This document shows, piece after piece, positions 1 to 5,196 of a stretch of DNA of 5,545 bases. A program made the position numbers and the translations under genes. How positions within the stretch are numbered: the first letter of the stretch is position 1; every line of letters starts with the position of its first letter. The stretch is taken from NCBI GenBank assembly GCA_029865445.1, contig JAOUGY010000260.1, positions 1 to 5,545 on the forward strand. The letters are read 5' to 3'. The notes under the pieces were generated by a model that was given only the letters and a program-made list of their open reading frames with translations, did not search any database and was not told the DNA's origin. The stretch is from Acidimicrobiia bacterium (GTDB taxonomy: Bacteria > Actinomycetota > Acidimicrobiia > Spongiisociales > ZC4RG35).

Positions 1-375
1 CTCAGCGCAGCCGCGGGTGATGCCCCTGCCGCCAAGGAGGCCCACCGCAGTGCCATCCTTTGTCGGATCCACATCGGCATAGGAAATCGCCTCAACGCCG
101 TCGAGCAGATCGGGGCGCGCCCTCGAGATCATGGCGGCCATCTCGACCCGTGTGATGGGTACATCGGGGCAGAACAGGCCGACGCCGCAGCCGGTGGCTA
201 TCCCTGCGTCCCACAGGGCGACGATGTCGGACTCGAAGACGCTTCCGTCGTCGTCCGCAAAAGGCCCGTTTCCCTGCATCTCGATGATGAGGGGCTCGTC
301 GGCGGATGCGGGTTGTGCAATGGATAGCAATGAAGCGATTGTCAGTACCACGGCGATGAGGTCGCGAGCGGACAT
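1..375 (-). CDS. Secreted S-layer homology (SLH) domain protein, N-terminal part (cut by window edge)
   Basis: Partial gene: 125 codons from the ATG at 375 to the left edge, with the reading frame still open. The first 25 residues form a signal peptide (MSARD, a hydrophobic stretch to about 20, then QPASA before D26), so the product is exported. An SLH repeat follows at about residues 39-86: FADDDGSVFESDIVALWDAGI, GC63, FC69PD, then TRVEMAAMI. A second repeat begins near residue 99 (YADVD...GITRGC). SLH domains usually anchor proteins to the cell envelope or occur in surface enzymes of Acidimicrobiia; the catalytic or other domain would lie beyond the edge, so the function is unknown. The start is well fixed: an in-frame TGA lies six codons upstream and GGAG (381-384) sits 5 bases before the ATG. 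The family assignment is firm; the role is not. Confidence 0.85.
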   Translation of the reverse strand, partial: MSARDLIAVVLTIASLLSIAQPASADEPLIIEMQGNGPFADDDGSVFESDIVALWDAGIATGCGVGLFCPDVPITRVEMAAMISRARPDLLDGVEAISYADVDPTKDGTAVGLLGGRGITRGCAE

Positions 376-644
376 GGCTGCTCCGTTCGTTCAGGTCGCG
401 CGCCGAGGACCAAAGAAGGTGGACATCAAGATCCTCGGGGCGAGGTCGATCGGACGGCGGTATCAACCCACCCGCGCGGGGCGTTCGTCCGTGGCGGCTT
501 TCACCAGTGTGTGATGAGGTGTGTCGCTAGGGACTGGTTGTGCACGATTGCACGCCGTGCCAAACCCTCCAGGGCGCGCCAGGTCGACGTCAGCCGTTGG
601 GGGTAAACCAACATTAGCCCATTACGAACAGTTGTCCAGCCCGG
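376..644. other. Gene-free spacer between ECH-family gene and SLH gene
   Basis: These 269 bases separate two minus-strand genes and hold no credible coding sequence. Visible content: the ribosome-binding GGAG of the SLH gene (381-384), a 10-bp GC palindrome CCCGCGCGGG (471-480), a weak 5-bp stem at 596-612 (GTTGG/CCAAC), and an imperfect palindrome at 631-649 overlapping the stop of the upstream gene. The SLH promoter should lie here, but I cannot pick a convincing -10 box. Confidence 0.6.
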
Positions 645-649
645 TCAAC
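631..649 (-). terminator. Imperfect inverted repeat at the end of the ECH-family gene (weak terminator or operator)
   Basis: On the minus strand, GTTGACC and GGACAAC flank a 5-base spacer; the arms pair at six of seven positions. The repeat covers the TGA stop (647-645). The bases that follow on the minus strand (TGTTCGTAAT) are only mildly T-rich, so it is at best a weak intrinsic terminator. The same symmetry could be a protein-binding operator. Confidence 0.25.
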
Positions 650-1433
650 GACCTTCGAATTCCGGGCGGCGCTTCTCGAAGAAAGCGGAGATCCCCTCCC
701 GACCGTCGTGCGTGTGGCTCATCGCAGCAATCGACCGGGCTTCCATCTCCATCTGCGTCTCCAGGGTGCCGGAGAACGACTCGTGGAGCATCCGTTTGAC
801 TGCACCAAATGCCAGTGTTCCGCCCTTGCTGAGACGCCGTGCGAGATCCATGGCGGTATCCAGCAGCTCGTTTGCGGGAACAACCTGAGTGATCAATCCC
901 CACTCGAGAGCCTCGGCAGCCGACAATCGCCTGTTGGTCAACATCAGTTCCATGGCGCGTCGCATCCCCACGAGACGGGGGATGAAGTAGGTCGACGAGC
1001 CGTCTGGTGTCAGAGAAGCGGCGGTGTAGGCGGACGTGAACATGGCCGTCTCGGCCGCGATGGCGATGTCGCAAGCCGCGGCAAAGGAGAATCCGGCGCC
1101 TGCAGCCGTCCCGTTGACCGCGGCGATGATCGGTGCGTCCATGCGAGAGAATCGGGAGATCGCACCGTGGAAGTAGGTCGTCATTTCCTTCAGGAGTGCC
1201 CCCGCCTCGTCCCCGGCATCGGCGAAAGCGGCAAGATCTCCGCCCGCGGAAAAGAACGCGCCGGCACCGGTCGCCACGACCGCCCGGATGCCCGGGTCTT
1301 CGTCGCAGCGAATGGCAGCATGGAGCAGTTCATACATGAAGTCGCGGTCCATCGCATTGGCGTTGTCCGGGCGGTTGAAGGTGATGATGGCCACGGCATC
1401 CTCCACCGCGAACGTGATCTTCTCGAACTCCAC
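645..1433 (-). CDS. Enoyl-CoA hydratase/isomerase (crotonase) family protein, 262 aa
   Basis: A crotonase-fold enzyme acting on acyl-CoA thioesters in the cytoplasm, probably in fatty-acid or aromatic-acid breakdown. Visible family signs, numbered from the GTG start: N20-RP; the first oxyanion-hole segment FFSAGGDL (60-67); the second, NGTAAGAGFSFAAACD (107-122); then TPDGSSTYFIPRLVG (142-156). The length fits the family (about 260). In classical hydratases one catalytic Glu lies in the 'GGGxE' segment and another about 20 residues later. Here the first is Ser116 and the later acid is Asp144 in 'TPDG', a pattern closer to PaaG-like or other enoyl-CoA isomerases than to a true hydratase. The GTG at 1433 is chosen because GAGGAG (1444-1439) precedes it by 5 bases; an ATG at 1457 in the same frame overlaps the likely -10 box. 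The gene stands alone, divergent from the FAD gene. Family is certain; exact reaction is not. Confidence 0.92.
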   Translation of the reverse strand: MEFEKITFAVEDAVAIITFNRPDNANAMDRDFMYELLHAAIRCDEDPGIRAVVATGAGAFFSAGGDLAAFADAGDEAGALLKEMTTYFHGAISRFSRMDAPIIAAVNGTAAGAGFSFAAACDIAIAAETAMFTSAYTAASLTPDGSSTYFIPRLVGMRRAMELMLTNRRLSAAEALEWGLITQVVPANELLDTAMDLARRLSKGGTLAFGAVKRMLHESFSGTLETQMEMEARSIAAMSHTHDGREGISAFFEKRRPEFEGR

Positions 1434-1455
1434 AGATGCTCCTCTCGACTCCGAC

Positions 1456-1461
1456 ATCCTA
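1456..1461 (-). promoter_or_regulatory. Putative -10 box (TAGGAT) of the ECH-family gene
   Basis: TAGGAT on the minus strand matches the TANNNT actinobacterial -10 pattern. Transcription starting about 7 bases downstream would give a leader of roughly 16 bases holding the GAGGAG ribosome-binding site (1444-1439) before the GTG at 1433. This supports the GTG start over the ATG at 1457. No good -35 box is seen. Confidence 0.4.
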
Positions 1462-1517
1462 TGCCTCGCGCATGGCCCCGAACCATCTGCTGCCGCGCGT
1501 TCGTATTCGCGCCGACC

Positions 1518-1523
1518 TACGGT
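1518..1523 (+). promoter_or_regulatory. Putative -10 box (TACGGT) of the FAD-protein/DUF5946 operon
   Basis: TACGGT fits TANNNT and lies 23 bases before the ATG at 1547. It leaves a short leader with a strong GAGGAG ribosome-binding site (1537-1542), 4 bases before the ATG. The identical hexamer precedes the mshD start at 4293-4298, which supports it as the local promoter form. No clear -35 box. Confidence 0.4.
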
Positions 1524-1546
1524 AGAACCGGCAACCGAGGAGACCC

Positions 1547-2095
1547 ATGGCACGTATAGCAATCGTCGGCGACGGCCCCGGGGGGCTCAGCGCGGCTCTG
1601 TTCCTGGCCCGAGGAGGGCACGAAACCGCGGTATTCGGTCTCGGCAAGACCGCCATGCACTACGCCTTTCTCAACAACTACCTGGGAGCACCCGCCGTTT
1701 CAGGGACCGCATTCCAGGAGGCCGCCATCGACCAGGTGAGTCAGGCGGGAGCGAAGGTCGTCCGAGAAGAGGTGACAGGGCTCACGGCCGGCGAAGGATT
1801 CGTGGTCACCACGGACTCCGGGCGATTCGACGCGGACTATGTCGTCCTCTCGGAGGGCAAGTCGGCGCCGCTGGCCGCTGCGCTCGGGCTGGCATTCACA
1901 GAAGCCGGTGGTGTGGCCGTCGATGCCGACCAGCGTTCCTCGAACCCCCACGTCTACGTCATCGGCCGCAGCGTGCGACCCTCCCGTAGCCAGGCGATCA
2001 TCTCTGCGGGGGATGGCGCGGTTGCCGCCCTCGACATCCTGGCCCGCGAAGCCGGGAAGGACGTCCAGGACTGGGATTCACCACCCAAGGAATGA
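1547..2095 (+). CDS. Compact thioredoxin-reductase-like FAD-binding protein, 182 aa
   Basis: A small flavoprotein-like oxidoreductase. The N-terminus is a Rossmann dinucleotide-binding unit: IAIVGDGPGG (4-13) followed by the expected helix and the next strand (TAVFG). The C-terminal segment, VYVIGR (136-141) then SRSQAIISAGDGAVAALDIL (146-165), matches the end of thioredoxin-reductase-type FAD domains. Those enzymes run to about 310 residues and carry an inserted NADPH domain and a CxxC redox pair. Here the insertion is missing and the protein has no cysteine at all, so it cannot do disulfide chemistry itself. The usual GD of the FAD-contact motif (A-G-D-x) is GR (140-141). It may be a minimal FAD or nucleotide-binding protein needing a partner. 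The start is set by GAGGAG at 1537-1542. It overlaps the next gene by ATGA, so the two are probably translated together. The fold assignment is solid; substrate and cofactor are inference. Confidence 0.85.
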   Translation: MARIAIVGDGPGGLSAALFLARGGHETAVFGLGKTAMHYAFLNNYLGAPAVSGTAFQEAAIDQVSQAGAKVVREEVTGLTAGEGFVVTTDSGRFDADYVVLSEGKSAPLAAALGLAFTEAGGVAVDADQRSSNPHVYVIGRSVRPSRSQAIISAGDGAVAALDILAREAGKDVQDWDSPPKE

Positions 2096-2583
2096 CTGCC
2101 GAGCCGTGCCCGGGCTGCGGTGCGGTCCTCGTACCTGTGGACGGACCCGTCCACAGGTACCTCGGGGCGTCGTCGGCGTGCTGGACGGTCTACAGCTCGA
2201 TCCTGGGAGGCTCCCCACCACTGCCGCCATCACCGATGGCAGCCTCGATGGTGGATGCGTATTGCGTTCAGCATCCGGGCGTCGACTCTCCACAGTCACG
2301 ACAGTCTGTGGCCGTTCACGCGATTGCGCTCCATGCCGCTCTCGGACACGGCGCGACCCCCGGAAGCCTGATCGCCGCTCGGGTGGATGCCGTGGAGGCG
2401 GGACGGCGAGGGGCCGTGTCATACCCGTGGCGGGACGACTGGCCAGTCGACTGGGGCGTCACCATCCACGACGTCATCGCCGGCGTGGCGACGGTCGAAG
2501 ATTGGATCACGGCGGTGTACGCCCAGGTGACGAACCGATGGAGCTCCGAACTCGAAACCTGGTGGTCGGTGATCGGGAATTGA
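2092..2583 (+). CDS. DUF5946-like CPGCG protein of unknown function, 163 aa
   Basis: Recognised from memory as resembling the DUF5946 family; no function is known to me. Visible features: an N-terminal knuckle CPGCG (6-10), DGPVHRY (17-23), ASSACW (26-31), DAYCVQHPG (55-63), SVAVH (72-76), and a tryptophan-rich C-terminal region (YPWRDDWPVDWGVT, later TRVTNRW-like helix ending WWSVIGN). The Cys6/Cys9 pair, with the conserved His or Asp residues, could bind a metal; this is inference. No signal peptide or membrane segment, so probably cytoplasmic. The ATG overlaps the TGA of the FAD-protein gene (ATGA) and has no properly spaced ribosome-binding site, which points to coupled translation from the upstream gene. 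Its stop is 2 bases from the convergent FluC stop. A perfect 13-bp inverted repeat lies inside codons 14-23. Confidence 0.8.
   Translation: MTAEPCPGCGAVLVPVDGPVHRYLGASSACWTVYSSILGGSPPLPPSPMAASMVDAYCVQHPGVDSPQSRQSVAVHAIALHAALGHGATPGSLIAARVDAVEAGRRGAVSYPWRDDWPVDWGVTIHDVIAGVATVEDWITAVYAQVTNRWSSELETWWSVIGN
2131..2160 (+). repeat. Perfect 13-bp inverted repeat (4-base loop) inside the DUF5946 gene
   Basis: The left arm GTACCTGTGGACG (2131-2143) is the exact reverse complement of the right arm CGTCCACAGGTAC (2148-2160), separated by GACC. The RNA would form a very stable hairpin about 40 bases into the gene. Part of the symmetry follows from the codons of the conserved VDGPVH stretch, but the outer arms extend beyond that motif. 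It could affect translation or transcription of the second gene, or be fortuitous. Confidence 0.9.
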
Positions 2584-2585
2584 GG

Positions 2586-2936
2586 TCACCCTGCGAGCAT
2601 CGAGCCGGCCGCCACTCCTGCAAGCCCGAGCGCCAGCATGAGAGCCACGTTCAGGCCTGCCAGTCTCGGTGAGGGCCCAGCACCGAGTTCGGCCGCCTCC
2701 ACCATCCAGGTCGAGAAGGTTGTGAACCCGCCGAGGACACCGGTCGTGACCAGCCAGGCAGGTGTCGGTTCGAGGTCGAGACCAGCCGAGAACCCGGCGG
2801 CGATGGAACCCGAAACGTTCACCACCAACGTGCCCCACGGGAATGTGCCGCGGGAACGCGACGAGATGAATCGAGCGAGTTCGAAGCGGCCCAACGCCCC
2901 CAGGCCCCCACACAAGCCGAGCAACAGCCAGGTCAT
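2586..2936 (-). CDS. fluC: FluC/CrcB fluoride channel subunit, second of a pair (116 aa)
   Basis: A small four-helix membrane protein of the FluC (CrcB) fluoride-export channel family, which works as an antiparallel dimer. Visible motifs: GGLGALGRF (10-18), WGTLVVNVSGS (34-44) with the pore-region Asn40, and GGFTTFSTW (69-77), the family's TTFS signature. Length is normal for the family. The conserved second Phe of the FxxF pair is Trp77 here. Charges lie mostly in the first loop (R17, R22, R27, R29), while the second loop is acidic and both ends are neutral, so the positive-inside rule predicts N-terminus outside. The ATG at 2936 overlaps the stop of the other fluC (ATGA). A much longer reading frame extends upstream, but it only mirrors the neighbouring gene. 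Last gene of the patatin-fluC-fluC operon. Confidence 0.93.
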   Translation of the reverse strand: MTWLLLGLCGGLGALGRFELARFISSRSRGTFPWGTLVVNVSGSIAAGFSAGLDLEPTPAWLVTTGVLGGFTTFSTWMVEAAELGAGPSPRLAGLNVALMLALGLAGVAAGSMLAG

Positions 2937-3301
2937 CGCTCCTCCGCCGCTCGAACCGTCAGTGCCGCGACGAGAAGACCGGCGGCCGTCATCCCCACCA
3001 CATACGAAGAGGCGATCAGGAGACCATGTGAGCCGGTCAGGTCCCTGGCCTGAACCATCATCGAACCGAAGGTCGTGAGCGCACCGCACAACCCAACGCC
3101 GAGAAACCCGAGCGAATGTGCTCTGGTGGGGTCCCGAATCATGCGCCCCACGAGCACCCCGAGGAGTGCCGTGCCGGCGAGGTTCGCGAGCACGGTGGAC
3201 CAGGGGATTTCGGACTGGAATGCCTTGTCGACCAGGGCTCGGCCGAGCGTACCGACGAAACCCCCGGCGAGGATCGAGGCCCTGAGCCGGACCGGACTCA
3301 C
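2933..3301 (-). CDS. fluC: FluC/CrcB fluoride channel subunit, first of a pair (122 aa)
   Basis: The second FluC-family subunit: four predicted membrane helices, with GGFVGTLGR (13-21), ANLAGT (39-44) carrying Asn40, and GALTTFGSM (73-81). The TTFS signature is TTFG and the position of the second conserved Phe is Met81, so it has diverged from its partner. Positive charge sits at the N-terminus (R5, R7), in the middle loop (GRMIRDPTRAHS), and near the C-terminus, which predicts both ends inside, the opposite of the downstream subunit. In paired FluC genes the two products form a heterodimer. The GTG at 3301 is chosen because it overlaps the patatin TGA (GTGA) and gives normal family length; the longer frame reaching to 3982 is an antisense-like shadow of the patatin gene. 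No good ribosome-binding site, and the start lies in a GC-rich hairpin, so translation is probably coupled to patatin. Confidence 0.9.
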   Translation of the reverse strand: MSPVRLRASILAGGFVGTLGRALVDKAFQSEIPWSTVLANLAGTALLGVLVGRMIRDPTRAHSLGFLGVGLCGALTTFGSMMVQARDLTGSHGLLIASSYVVGMTAAGLLVAALTVRAAEER

Positions 3302-3318
3302 CGTCCGGCGCGCGCCGG
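3292..3318 (-). promoter_or_regulatory. Hairpin and palindrome around the patatin stop / fluC start
   Basis: On the minus strand, CCGGAC and GTCCGG (3308-3303 and 3297-3292) flank the 5-base loop GGTGA, which is exactly the overlapping GTG start (3301-3299) and TGA stop (3300-3298). Immediately upstream is the 14-bp palindrome CCGGCGCGCGCCGG (3318-3305), an alternative fold. Either would hide the fluC start from free ribosomes, while ribosomes finishing patatin would open it. The structure is seen; the control role is inferred. Confidence 0.45.
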
Positions 3319-4257
3319 GACGAGGTGTCGCGCCAGCGTTGTCCAGACCTCGGGTCGGGCCAGGACGCGTTTCATGGACGACAGTGTCCGCACAAAGGTC
3401 GGGACGGCGGCGTTGGGATCCATCGGGTTCGGGCGCATCGCCGACAGCGTGGCAGGGGTCGGCCGGAGGACCAACACGTCCGTGTTCGGCCACCGGTCGC
3501 GAATCATACGCAATTCGGCCTGGAGGGCCTCCGACCCGACCTGATCGAAGAGGCGCTCGTAGAAGCGAGCACCATCGCGTTCGGTGTCCGCCGCCATGGG
3601 AGCGAGGATGAGAATCAGGTCGAGCGGGTTGCCACTGCCCAACACGAGATCGGCGTGGGTTCCAGACATCACGCCACCGTCGACGTACATGCGTTGACCG
3701 ATCCGATAGGGCCGGAACACAAGCGGGATGGCCGAAGAGGCCGCCACCGCTTCGGCGATCCCCACGTCGGGGGCGGCATCGGTTCCGAATGCAACCCGAC
3801 GCCGTGCTTCCACATCGAAGGCGGTGACCACCGTCGGCTTGATGGGCCAGGAATCCGCTGAATCTCCGATCTGGCTTCTGACCCAATCGGCGAGGCCGTT
3901 GGCCTCGAACGGTGCGGGTGATCCGAGCAACATCGTCAGCCCCGGCTTGCGCACCCCCGGAAGCAGGCCGTGGCGTACCCACGTTCCCACCTTCACGCCA
4001 GGCTTCCGGTTGAACAGGTGCCCGGCGATCCGAGCTGCTACATCGGCTCGTTCATCGCCGTGGCGGACGAGGCTGTCGAGAACCAGGCGATCGTGGCGCA
4101 CCATGGCAGCCACGAAGGAACCGGCGGATGTGCCCACGACGACGTCGGCCGTATTGGCCGACCAGCCGGTAGCCAGCTCGATCGCCATCAGAGCCGCCAT
4201 CTCATAGGCAGCTCCCGTTACCCCTCCGCCACCGAGAACGAGACCGACTGAACTCAT
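3298..4257 (-). CDS. Patatin-like phospholipase family protein, 319 aa
   Basis: A serine acyl hydrolase of the patatin fold, expected to release fatty acids from lipids with a Ser-Asp dyad. All key motifs are present: the glycine-rich oxyanion loop GLVLGGGGVTGAAYE (5-19), the nucleophile elbow VVGTSAGS with Ser44, a central ASSAIPLVFRPY stretch (173-184), and the catalytic DGG with Asp193. No signal peptide or clear membrane segment; it is probably cytoplasmic or membrane-peripheral. Length is usual for bacterial single-domain patatins. The ATG at 4257 gives an N-terminus that starts right at the first strand; it has no ribosome-binding site but a TATATT box 9 bases upstream, suggesting a leaderless transcript. 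First gene of a three-gene operon with two fluC genes (4-base overlaps) and divergent from mshD. A link between lipid hydrolysis and fluoride export is not established. Substrate unknown. Confidence 0.93.
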   Translation of the reverse strand: MSSVGLVLGGGGVTGAAYEMAALMAIELATGWSANTADVVVGTSAGSFVAAMVRHDRLVLDSLVRHGDERADVAARIAGHLFNRKPGVKVGTWVRHGLLPGVRKPGLTMLLGSPAPFEANGLADWVRSQIGDSADSWPIKPTVVTAFDVEARRRVAFGTDAAPDVGIAEAVAASSAIPLVFRPYRIGQRMYVDGGVMSGTHADLVLGSGNPLDLILILAPMAADTERDGARFYERLFDQVGSEALQAELRMIRDRWPNTDVLVLRPTPATLSAMRPNPMDPNAAVPTFVRTLSSMKRVLARPEVWTTLARHLVPARAGR

Positions 4258-4266
4258 CAGGGCCGC

Positions 4267-4272
4267 AATATA
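4267..4272 (-). promoter_or_regulatory. Putative -10 box (TATATT) of the patatin-fluC-fluC operon, leaderless
   Basis: TATATT on the minus strand fits TANNNT and ends 9 bases before the patatin ATG (4257). No Shine-Dalgarno sequence lies between, so transcription probably begins at or within a base or two of the start codon. There is no room for a fluoride riboswitch in such a leader. No clear -35 box. Confidence 0.45.
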
Positions 4273-4292
4273 GATGCTGGCGAGGGCGCCGC

Positions 4293-4298
4293 TACGGT
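4293..4298 (+). promoter_or_regulatory. Putative -10 box (TACGGT) of mshD, leaderless
   Basis: TACGGT ends 7 bases before the ATG at 4306, the classic distance for a leaderless actinobacterial transcript, and no ribosome-binding site is present. The same hexamer precedes the FAD-protein operon (1518-1523). It also argues for the ATG at 4306 over the in-frame GTG at 4297, which overlaps the box. Confidence 0.5.
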
Positions 4299-4305
4299 GA
4301 TCGTC

Positions 4306-5190
4306 ATGCGCCTGCGCCCGGTCCGCCTACCCGACGATCTGTCTGGCCTCGAGCGGCTGTTCGGAGTCATCACCGAGTGTGATGGCCATTCGCCGATCGG
4401 AGAGCACAAATACCTCGATCTACGGCATGCGGACGCAGATCGGGTCACCGGGCTGGTGGGCGAGGTCGACGGCGAACCCGTCGCCTACGTCGCCATGGCT
4501 CCAACACAAGAGCAGGGCACCTGGGCGATCGAGCTGGCGCTCCACCCGTTCCACCGCGAGCGCGACACCGACCAGATGGTCATCGATGCCGCTGTTGAGC
4601 ACGTGGCCGGCTCCGGTGCTCGCCGGGTTCGGTCGTGGGTGTTTCATCCCACCCTGGCTTCCGTCTTCGAGGAGTCGGGGTTCGTTCCTGAGCGTGAACT
4701 CCGCCAGTTGAGAATTTCGCTTCCTCCGCCCCGGCCGGCGGTCTTCCCCCCGGACATGGACGTGCGCGGTTTTGTGGTCGGCGCAGACGAGGCCACCTGG
4801 CTGGCGGTCAACAATCAGGCCTTTTCGGGTCATCCGGAGAACGGGTCATGGACCCGGGACGTGCTCGAAGACAGGAAAGGCCAGGACTGGTTCGACCCAA
4901 ACGGGTTCCGCATGCTGTGGCACGGCGAGAGACTGGCCGGTTTCTGTTGGACGAAGGTCCAGTCCGAAGACGTTGGGGAGATCTACGTGATCGCCACCGC
5001 CGTCGGGTATCGGGGCCGCGGGTTGGGTGCGGCGTTGGTCTTGGAGGGTCTCAGGTACATGTCCGAGCAGGAAGGCCTGGGGAGGGCCATGTTGTACGTC
5101 GATGCGGACAACAAGGAAGCCAATCGGCTCTACGAATCGCTGGGGTTCCGCCTCGATCACGTCGACCGGGCGATGGTTCGAGAACTCTGA
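4306..5190 (+). CDS. mshD: Mycothiol synthase (Cys-GlcN-Ins N-acetyltransferase), 294 aa
   Basis: Catalyses the last step of mycothiol synthesis: acetyl transfer from acetyl-CoA to cysteinyl-glucosaminyl-inositol, giving the main low-molecular-weight thiol of actinobacteria. Two GNAT domains are visible. The N-terminal one (about 1-140) is degenerate, with no clear acetyl-CoA loop (IELALHPFHRERD, 75-87). The C-terminal one (about 150-294) carries MshD hallmarks: VNNQAFSGHPENGSWT (168-183), WFDPNGF (195-201), GFCWTKV (212-218), GEIYVIA (224-230), the acetyl-CoA loop GYRGRGLGAAL (234-244), and LYVDADNKEANRLYESLGF (263-281). Length is close to known MshD proteins (about 300-315). The ATG at 4306 fits a leaderless promoter. 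It is divergent from the patatin operon and not next to other msh genes, which is usual since msh genes are scattered. A paralogous double-GNAT enzyme is the main alternative. Confidence 0.88.
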   Translation: MRLRPVRLPDDLSGLERLFGVITECDGHSPIGEHKYLDLRHADADRVTGLVGEVDGEPVAYVAMAPTQEQGTWAIELALHPFHRERDTDQMVIDAAVEHVAGSGARRVRSWVFHPTLASVFEESGFVPERELRQLRISLPPPRPAVFPPDMDVRGFVVGADEATWLAVNNQAFSGHPENGSWTRDVLEDRKGQDWFDPNGFRMLWHGERLAGFCWTKVQSEDVGEIYVIATAVGYRGRGLGAALVLEGLRYMSEQEGLGRAMLYVDADNKEANRLYESLGFRLDHVDRAMVREL

Positions 5191-5196
5191 GGTGAC

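Noticed and set aside
131..514. Plus-strand 127-codon open frame near the left edge
   Set aside because: It is the complement of the SLH gene and its leader, with no domain and no ribosome-binding site that I can see.
708..1559. Long plus-strand open frame of 283 codons
   Set aside because: It is antisense to the crotonase-family gene, is rich in Arg/Gly/His without any domain, and reflects high GC.
1434..1562. Upstream starts (ATG at 1562 or 1457) for the crotonase-family gene
   Set aside because: The first enters the divergent FAD gene; the second overlaps the likely -10 box. The GTG at 1433 has an ideal GAGGAG.
1839..2672. Plus-strand 277-codon open frame across the FAD and DUF5946 genes
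   Set aside because: It runs out of frame over two well-supported genes and has only Arg/Ser/Pro-rich low-information sequence.
2937..3089. N-terminal extension of the second fluC
   Set aside because: It overlaps the first fluC in another frame and has no membrane or family features; the ATG at 2936 gives the usual start.
3302..3982. N-terminal extension of the first fluC into a 349-residue protein
   Set aside because: The extension lies within the patatin gene in another frame, is Arg/Pro/Gly-rich and featureless, and the GTG at 3301 gives normal FluC length.
4258..4305. Fluoride riboswitch upstream of the fluC operon
   Set aside because: The spacer is 48 bases with a -10 box 9 bases from the patatin start, leaving no leader RNA to fold; no riboswitch core was seen.
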